From a virus, in IMG/VR virus record IMGVR_UViG_3300042319_000838, positions 1-29,984 of that record: a DNA stretch of 29,984 bases; one strand, 5' to 3'. The translations under genes and the position numbers were made by a program. This document shows, one piece after another, positions 28,712 through 29,984 of the stretch; within the stretch, counting starts at the first letter, position 1; each line of letters starts with the position of its first letter. Under the pieces are notes generated by a model. It worked only from the letters and a program-made list of their open reading frames with translations, was not told where the DNA came from and did not search any database.

Positions 28712-28732
28712 GCCTATACATTAGTTAGGCAC
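28712..28732. other. Cassette terminal boundary site (28.7 kb)
   Basis: Minus strand GTGCCTAAC then TAATGTATAGGC. Same layout as 17590-17610, with the shared pattern CCTAACTAnnGTATAGGC. The GCCTAAC box also supplies the stop codon (TAA) of the cassette gene. Confidence 0.55.
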
Positions 28733-28901
28733 AATTATCAGATACCCACTTGTTACATTCTTCATCAAATTTGGATTTAACCTTTTTCCATATAAGTAAA
28801 GTTTCTTCATATTTTTCGGGATGTGTGATTTTTGCACCTTTGTCTCTATCCAAATTTGATTGTGCCCAATCTAAAACGATTTTAATTTCTGTTATATTCA
28901 T
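28725..28901 (-). CDS. Cassette gene: 58-residue hypothetical protein
   Basis: 58 residues from ATG 28901 (MNITEIKIVLDWAQSNLDRD), ending in an Asp/Trp-rich tail (EECNKWVSDNCA). Helical and charged. The stop codon TAA lies inside the boundary box GCCTAAC. It begins 13 bp after the GTTAGGTAC box of attC-like site C; the same TTGTTAGGT(G/A)CAGT sequence precedes the MTIREL gene in the other array. Function unknown. The DNA is AT-rich relative to the flanking head genes. Confidence 0.65.
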   Translation of the reverse strand: MNITEIKIVLDWAQSNLDRDKGAKITHPEKYEETLLIWKKVKSKFDEECNKWVSDNCA

Positions 28902-28914
28902 AATTTTAATAACT

Positions 28915-29011
28915 GTACCTAACAACGTATATAATGCATACGCCTTCAGCGGTTTTACATTTATTTAAGTTTATCGGTGGCGTACCCATTATATACGCAA
29001 CCGTTATTCAC
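28915..29011. other. attC-like recombination site C
   Basis: Imperfect inverted repeat of 97 bp. Outer boxes GTACCTAAC (28915-28923) and GTTATTCAC (29003-29011). Inner arms CGTATATAATG (28926-28936) and CATTATATACG (28987-28997) pair perfectly over 11 bp, with ACGCC (28940-28944)/GGCGT (28979-28983) further in and unpaired bases between. The right box GTTATTC deviates from GTTRRRY in one position. Confidence 0.7.
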
Positions 29012-29040
29012 ACCCCAAACATACAAACTATTTCAATAAC

Positions 29041-29068
29041 AAAAAAAGCCCCCGATTTCTCAGGGGCT
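29041..29068 (-). terminator. Terminator after the scaffold gene
   Basis: Minus strand AGCCCC-TGA-GAAA-TCG-GGGGCT hairpin followed by TTTTTTT. The core matches the hairpin at 25191-25212. It separates the scaffold gene from the cassette at 28.7-29.0 kb. Confidence 0.85.
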
Positions 29069-29088
29069 GTATTTTTCTCGCCATTTAC

Positions 29089-29103
29089 TCGCCAAGTTGG
29101 CGA
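29089..29103. repeat. 15-bp perfect palindrome
   Basis: TCGCCAAGTTGGCGA directly before the scaffold stop codon region (3 bp away), with a further GGCGAG copy 11 bp on. Could be part of the terminator region or a protein-binding site; role unknown. Confidence 0.5.
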
Positions 29104-29106
29104 AGG

Positions 29107-29910
29107 TTAGATTTTGATGCCTTGCGACCTTGCCTTTGCAAGCCACGCCTCTTTTGCTGCGGCAACTGCTGGGTTCATTTCTTTGCCAGCGGGTGCGTTG
29201 CTTTGACGCTGCGGTGTGCCTTGGCCTCCGTTGTTTACCTTGAACCGCTTGACCTCTTTTAAGGTGCTTTCAAACAATTGCTCAGCGGTAAGCTGCGAAG
29301 TTGTGCCGCCTGTTACGATGTTGTTGTCTTTATCGTAAACAAGCAACTTGCCGTTTTCCTTTTTGAAGATGTATTTATTCTCCAACTTGGTTAGCCATAC
29401 GCCCTCTTTCACAATTTCATCTGCATCGTCAATCCAGTTAGCGGCATCGAATGCACGCTTAACCTCCGCATCGGTTTGCATTTTGTTCAGGCGTTCCTCG
29501 GCGTCGGTTTGGGCGTTCTTGATTGCCTCTTGGTATTCAAGTTCCTTTGCCTTGGATTGCTCGGTCATTTCCCTTAACTGGTCGCGTTCTTTTTTGATTT
29601 GCTCAATATCGGGGTTTGACTTACCCGCTTCGATTGCCTTTTGAAGTTCATCGTTTAGGGCTGCGATTTTGCTGGGAACCAGTTCAACAAGTTCATCAAA
29701 GGTTTTGCCTTTTCCGTCCTCGCCGACAATTGCCTTTAGCTTGTTTTCGGCTGTACCTCTTGCTTTGCCAAAGGTGGCGTTGATTTCCTTTAGGTGCGTT
29801 TCTCGGTCAATGAACCGCTCGCCCAAGGCGGTGCGAATCGTGTCCTCGTTTGCACCATCGGCAACCTGTATGCCAGTCAGCTTTTCAAAGATTTCTTTAT
29901 TGATTTCCAT
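29107..29910 (-). CDS. Capsid scaffold-like protein
   Basis: 267 residues, MEINKEIFEKLTGIQVADGA. A long charged coiled coil (residues 75-150: ELQKAIEAGKSNPDIEQIKK, REMTEQSKAKELEYQEAIKN) and a C-terminal region with RQSNAPAGKEMNPAVAAAKE. This is the DUF4355/gp20-like scaffold pattern: helical, Glu/Lys rich, lying directly before the major capsid gene. It would shape the prohead and be lost before packaging. The cassette at 28.7-29.0 kb separates it from the capsid gene. Confidence 0.82.
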   Translation of the reverse strand: MEINKEIFEKLTGIQVADGANEDTIRTALGERFIDRETHLKEINATFGKARGTAENKLKAIVGEDGKGKTFDELVELVPSKIAALNDELQKAIEAGKSNPDIEQIKKERDQLREMTEQSKAKELEYQEAIKNAQTDAEERLNKMQTDAEVKRAFDAANWIDDADEIVKEGVWLTKLENKYIFKKENGKLLVYDKDNNIVTGGTTSQLTAEQLFESTLKEVKRFKVNNGGQGTPQRQSNAPAGKEMNPAVAAAKEAWLAKARSQGIKI

Positions 29911-29984
29911 TTGTTTGTTGTTTGCGTGATTGTTTGCTTGAATTTAATTGTGCCTCAAGTTCGGCAATTTTCGCCTGAAGTTCG
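29897..29984 (-). CDS. 3' end of an upstream coiled-coil gene
   Basis: At least 28 codons in frame up to TAA at 29897-29899, ending with a heptad-like ELQAKIAELEAQLNSSKQSR and a polar tail. It overlaps the scaffold start by 14 bp, so the genes are cotranslated. The rest of the gene lies beyond the window; by position it may belong to the portal or head-maturation group. Confidence 0.6.
   Translation of the reverse strand, partial: ELQAKIAELEAQLNSSKQSRKQQTNGNQ

Noticed and set aside
1-29984. tRNA or rRNA genes
   Set aside because: No cloverleaf-like sequence with a T-loop consensus or rRNA-like segment was noticed on either strand when reading by eye.

Overview
The window is one contiguous piece of a tailed, long non-contractile-tailed (siphovirus-type) phage or prophage of a Bacteroidota host. 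Host evidence: genes start after A/C-rich leaders with no Shine-Dalgarno sequence, several candidate promoters resemble the Bacteroidota -7 element TAnnTTTG, and many small gene families are of the kind seen in phages of this phylum. All genes except one read on the minus strand, usually with 4-bp ATGA or TAATG overlaps, so the window is best read from right to left. No integrase, repressor, tRNA, CRISPR array or rRNA was recognised. No portal gene is present; it probably lies just beyond the right edge.

Minus-strand order. (1) 29.98-26.0 kb, head: end of a coiled-coil gene, scaffold-like protein, an inserted gene cassette, one isolated plus-strand gene, major capsid protein, a 21-residue Cys/Gly peptide and a 336-aa putative virion protein. 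(2) 26.0-24.6 kb: holin and a small lysozyme/transglycosylase with small unknown genes. (3) 24.6-18.6 kb, recombination and replication: ERF annealing protein, PD-(D/E)XK exonuclease, stand-alone DnaA domain IV-like protein, SSB, HNH protein, winged-helix initiator and DnaC-like helicase loader. Two nearly identical terminator-promoter modules (about 25.5 and 21.9 kb) head two parts of this region. (4) 18.53-17.57 kb: a small-gene array with integron attC-like sites, inserted into the start of a phage gene. (5) 17.6-14.0 kb: small genes, VRR-NUC nuclease, TylF-type methyltransferase, ParB-like protein, small and large terminase. (6) 13.9-10.5 kb: head-tail joining/tail completion genes and fibre-like proteins. 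(7) 10.5-7.3 kb: amidase, metallophosphoesterase, spanin-like protein and small accessory genes. (8) 7.3-0 kb, tail: tail assembly chaperone with a probable frameshift product, 1061-aa tape measure protein, tail hub/receptor protein and a partial Cys-rich virion protein running off the left edge.

The most unusual feature is the presence of integron-type gene cassettes. At 17.6-18.5 kb three small genes are separated by imperfect inverted repeats ending in RYYYAAC/GTTRRRY-like boxes. In the two cassettes that have both ends, the 9-bp box at one end is the exact reverse complement of the box at the other end, which is the relation expected if they excise as attC-bearing circles. The array interrupts the phage gene that begins MSQLILK; the first seven codons are present at both ends of the insert, so the gene regains a start codon. 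A fourth cassette with the same downstream boundary lies between the scaffold and capsid genes at 28.71-29.01 kb. No integron integrase is visible, so any recombinase would have to come from elsewhere.
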